Source: an uncultured Bacilli bacterium
GTDB lineage: Bacteria > Bacillota_I > Bacilli_A > RF39 > UBA660
NCBI GenBank assembly: GCA_949840855.1
Contig: CATKYP010000058.1
Location: forward strand, 1-6,042
Direction of reading: 5' to 3'
DNA length: 6,042 nucleotides
In this document: positions 5,171-6,042 of the stretch, in pieces
Position numbering within the stretch: position 1 is the first letter of the stretch
How the letters are laid out: each line of letters opens with the position of its first letter
Translations under genes and position numbers: made by a program
Notes under the pieces: model-generated
The model's input: the letters and a program-made list of their open reading frames with translations, nothing else
The model's database searches: none
What the model was told of the DNA's origin: nothing

Positions 5171-5729
5171 ATTTACTAAAATCTACTTTTGGTGTTTCTC
5201 TATCTTGTTCTACTATTTCAAAGAATGCCATTTTCTCAAAGTGGGAAATACTAGCAACTATGCAAGATGGAACCATTTCTACTTTATTGTTGTATTTCAT
5301 AACAGTATCATTATAAAATTGACGCATTATACTTATTTTATCTTCAGTTTCTTTTAATTCACTTTGTAAAGACATAAAATTTGAATTTGCTTTTAATTCT
5401 GGGTACGCTTCTTGTAACATTAGTAATTTACTAATTGTGTTACTCAATTCATTTGATGCTTTCATCTCTTCTTCTGGAGTTTTTGCTGTTGTAAATGTAT
5501 TTCTTGCTTTTACAACATCTTCTAGAGTATCTTTTTCATGTTTTGCATAACCTTTTATAGTTTCAACTAAATTGGGAATTAAATCTGCTCTTCTTTTCAA
5601 CTGAACATCAACTTGAGCCCAACCGTCTTTTACTCTATTTCTTAAAGATACTAGACTGTTGTAAGTTGAAAAATACCATATAACTAATAAAGCAATAACT
5701 ATTATTACTATTATAACTATCATTGACAT
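5169..5729 (-). CDS. lemA: LemA family membrane protein
   Basis: LemA proteins are small membrane-anchored helical-bundle proteins of uncertain biochemical function. This one has 186 residues, the usual length. A membrane helix spans about 3-21 with a very short N-terminus, so the bulk would lie on the far side of the membrane as in the family model. Family hallmarks are clear: NSLVSLRNRVKDGWAQVDVQ (24-43), LKRRADLIPNLVETIKGYA (44-62), the YPELKANSNFMSLQSEL stretch (109-125), and TEDKISIMRQFYNDTVMKYN (128-147), ending TPKVDF. The start ATG at 5729 has AAGGAGGT at 5735-5742, the strongest ribosome binding site here; an in-frame ATG at 5723 is less well spaced. It is the first gene of a lemA-DUF2207 operon and sits behind its own promoter. 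Confidence 0.
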   Translation of the reverse strand: MSMIVIIVIIVIALLVIWYFSTYNSLVSLRNRVKDGWAQVDVQLKRRADLIPNLVETIKGYAKHEKDTLEDVVKARNTFTTAKTPEEEMKASNELSNTISKLLMLQEAYPELKANSNFMSLQSELKETEDKISIMRQFYNDTVMKYNNKVEMVPSCIVASISHFEKMAFFEIVEQDRETPKVDFSK

Positions 5730-5751
5730 ATAATACCTCCTTATGTATTTA

Positions 5752-5780
5752 AGTATACTGTTTTCTTTTTAAAATAACAA
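5752..5780 (-). promoter_or_regulatory. Promoter of the lemA-DUF2207 operon
   Basis: TTGTTA (5780-5775) and TATACT (5757-5752) on the minus strand are 17 bases apart. Transcription would start near 5745, just ahead of the AAGGAGGT ribosome binding site, giving a leader of about 16 bases. This spacing and position support the call. Confidence 0.
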
Positions 5781-5794
5781 TATTTTTTTAAGTT

Positions 5795-6042
5795 TTATAA
5801 ATAAAATATGTAAAATGTAAAATCATCATTTAAAAGATGCATAACTAATGAATAATTGTCGCTTGCTAAAATAAAATCCTTAACTATATTTTTCTTTTTA
5901 TTTAGAAGGATTTTTTCTTCTTTTGTTATATAATCTACTAGCTTTATATTGTCATCTTCATCATTACATATAAACTTTGTATTATTAAAAATGTAATTTT
6001 TATATTTGTTTTTAGATGATTTGTAAATTAATTCTTTATTAT
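5795..6042 (-). CDS. C-terminal end of an unrecognised protein (cut by window edge)
   Basis: A reading frame enters from beyond base 6042 and runs 81 codons to TAA at 5797-5795. I found it by translating the reverse strand; the frame stays open while the other two minus-strand frames have early stops. The fragment is rich in Lys, Asn and Asp, with a charged stretch (CNDEDDNIKLVDYITKEEK, about 25-43) and a more hydrophobic end (LVMHLLNDDF, FYIFYL). I see no membrane helix, zinc motif or family signature in it. It lies 66 bases upstream of lemA on the same strand, but lemA has its own promoter. No convincing terminator is seen in the gap, so read-through into lemA is possible. Confidence 0.
   Translation of the reverse strand, partial: NKELIYKSSKNKYKNYIFNNTKFICNDEDDNIKLVDYITKEEKILLNKKKNIVKDFILASDNYSLVMHLLNDDFTFYIFYL

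Noticed and set aside
5771..5786. Hairpin AAAATA/TATTTT as a terminator for the fragment at the right edge
   Set aside because: The stem has no G-C pair and no T run follows on the minus strand; it also overlaps the -35 of the lemA promoter.
1..6042. Mycoplasma-type code with TGA read as tryptophan
   Set aside because: No TGA stops were seen, which is suggestive, but the conserved Trp codons checked are TGG and the conserved families have no in-frame TGA, so the standard code is sufficient.

Overview
The window is very AT-rich, with short intergenic gaps, clear GAGGG/AAGGAGG-type Shine-Dalgarno sites and lysine-, asparagine- and isoleucine-rich proteins. This points to a low-GC Gram-positive: a Bacillota, or a Mycoplasmatota-like member of the Bacilli. 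Every stop codon seen is TAA or TAG. The conserved tryptophans checked in LemA, the hydrolase fusion and the metallopeptidase are TGG, and the conserved families read through without in-frame TGA, so the standard bacterial code fits. I cannot name the species.

Layout, left to right. At 1-218 (minus) is the N-terminal third of the ribosome maturation factor RimM. At 279-1028 (minus) is a SpoU/TrmH-family RNA 2'-O-methyltransferase, probably co-transcribed with rimM as an RNA/ribosome maturation pair. A nearly perfect inverted repeat at 1044-1080 carries two back-to-back extended -10 elements; one faces the methyltransferase and the other a small plus-strand gene for a 55-residue charged protein (1096-1263). 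A bidirectional terminator (1253-1278) separates that gene from a convergent minus-strand gene (1282-2139) joining a TfoX N-terminal domain to an RBBP9/YdeN-like alpha/beta hydrolase. Next comes a YgjP-type (DUF45) zinc metallopeptidase (2220-2858, minus).

The right half holds a lemA-DUF2207 operon on the minus strand: a good promoter (5752-5780), lemA (5169-5729), a terminator-like hairpin in the 41-base gap, and a 637-residue secreted/membrane DUF2207 protein (3214-5127). Directly after the DUF2207 stop is a near-consensus promoter (3185-3213). It drives a short unit of about 240 bases ending at a strong hairpin (2936-2973). The unit contains an open frame for a 52-residue protein whose ATG abuts the -10 box, so the product may be a small protein, an RNA or both. 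This unit is the least explained part of the window. At 5795-6042 is the C-terminal 81 residues of an unrecognised minus-strand gene.

I found no tRNA, rRNA, CRISPR array, insertion sequence or prophage gene. The content is mostly core, with a few lineage-specific small ORFs and short regulatory DNA elements.
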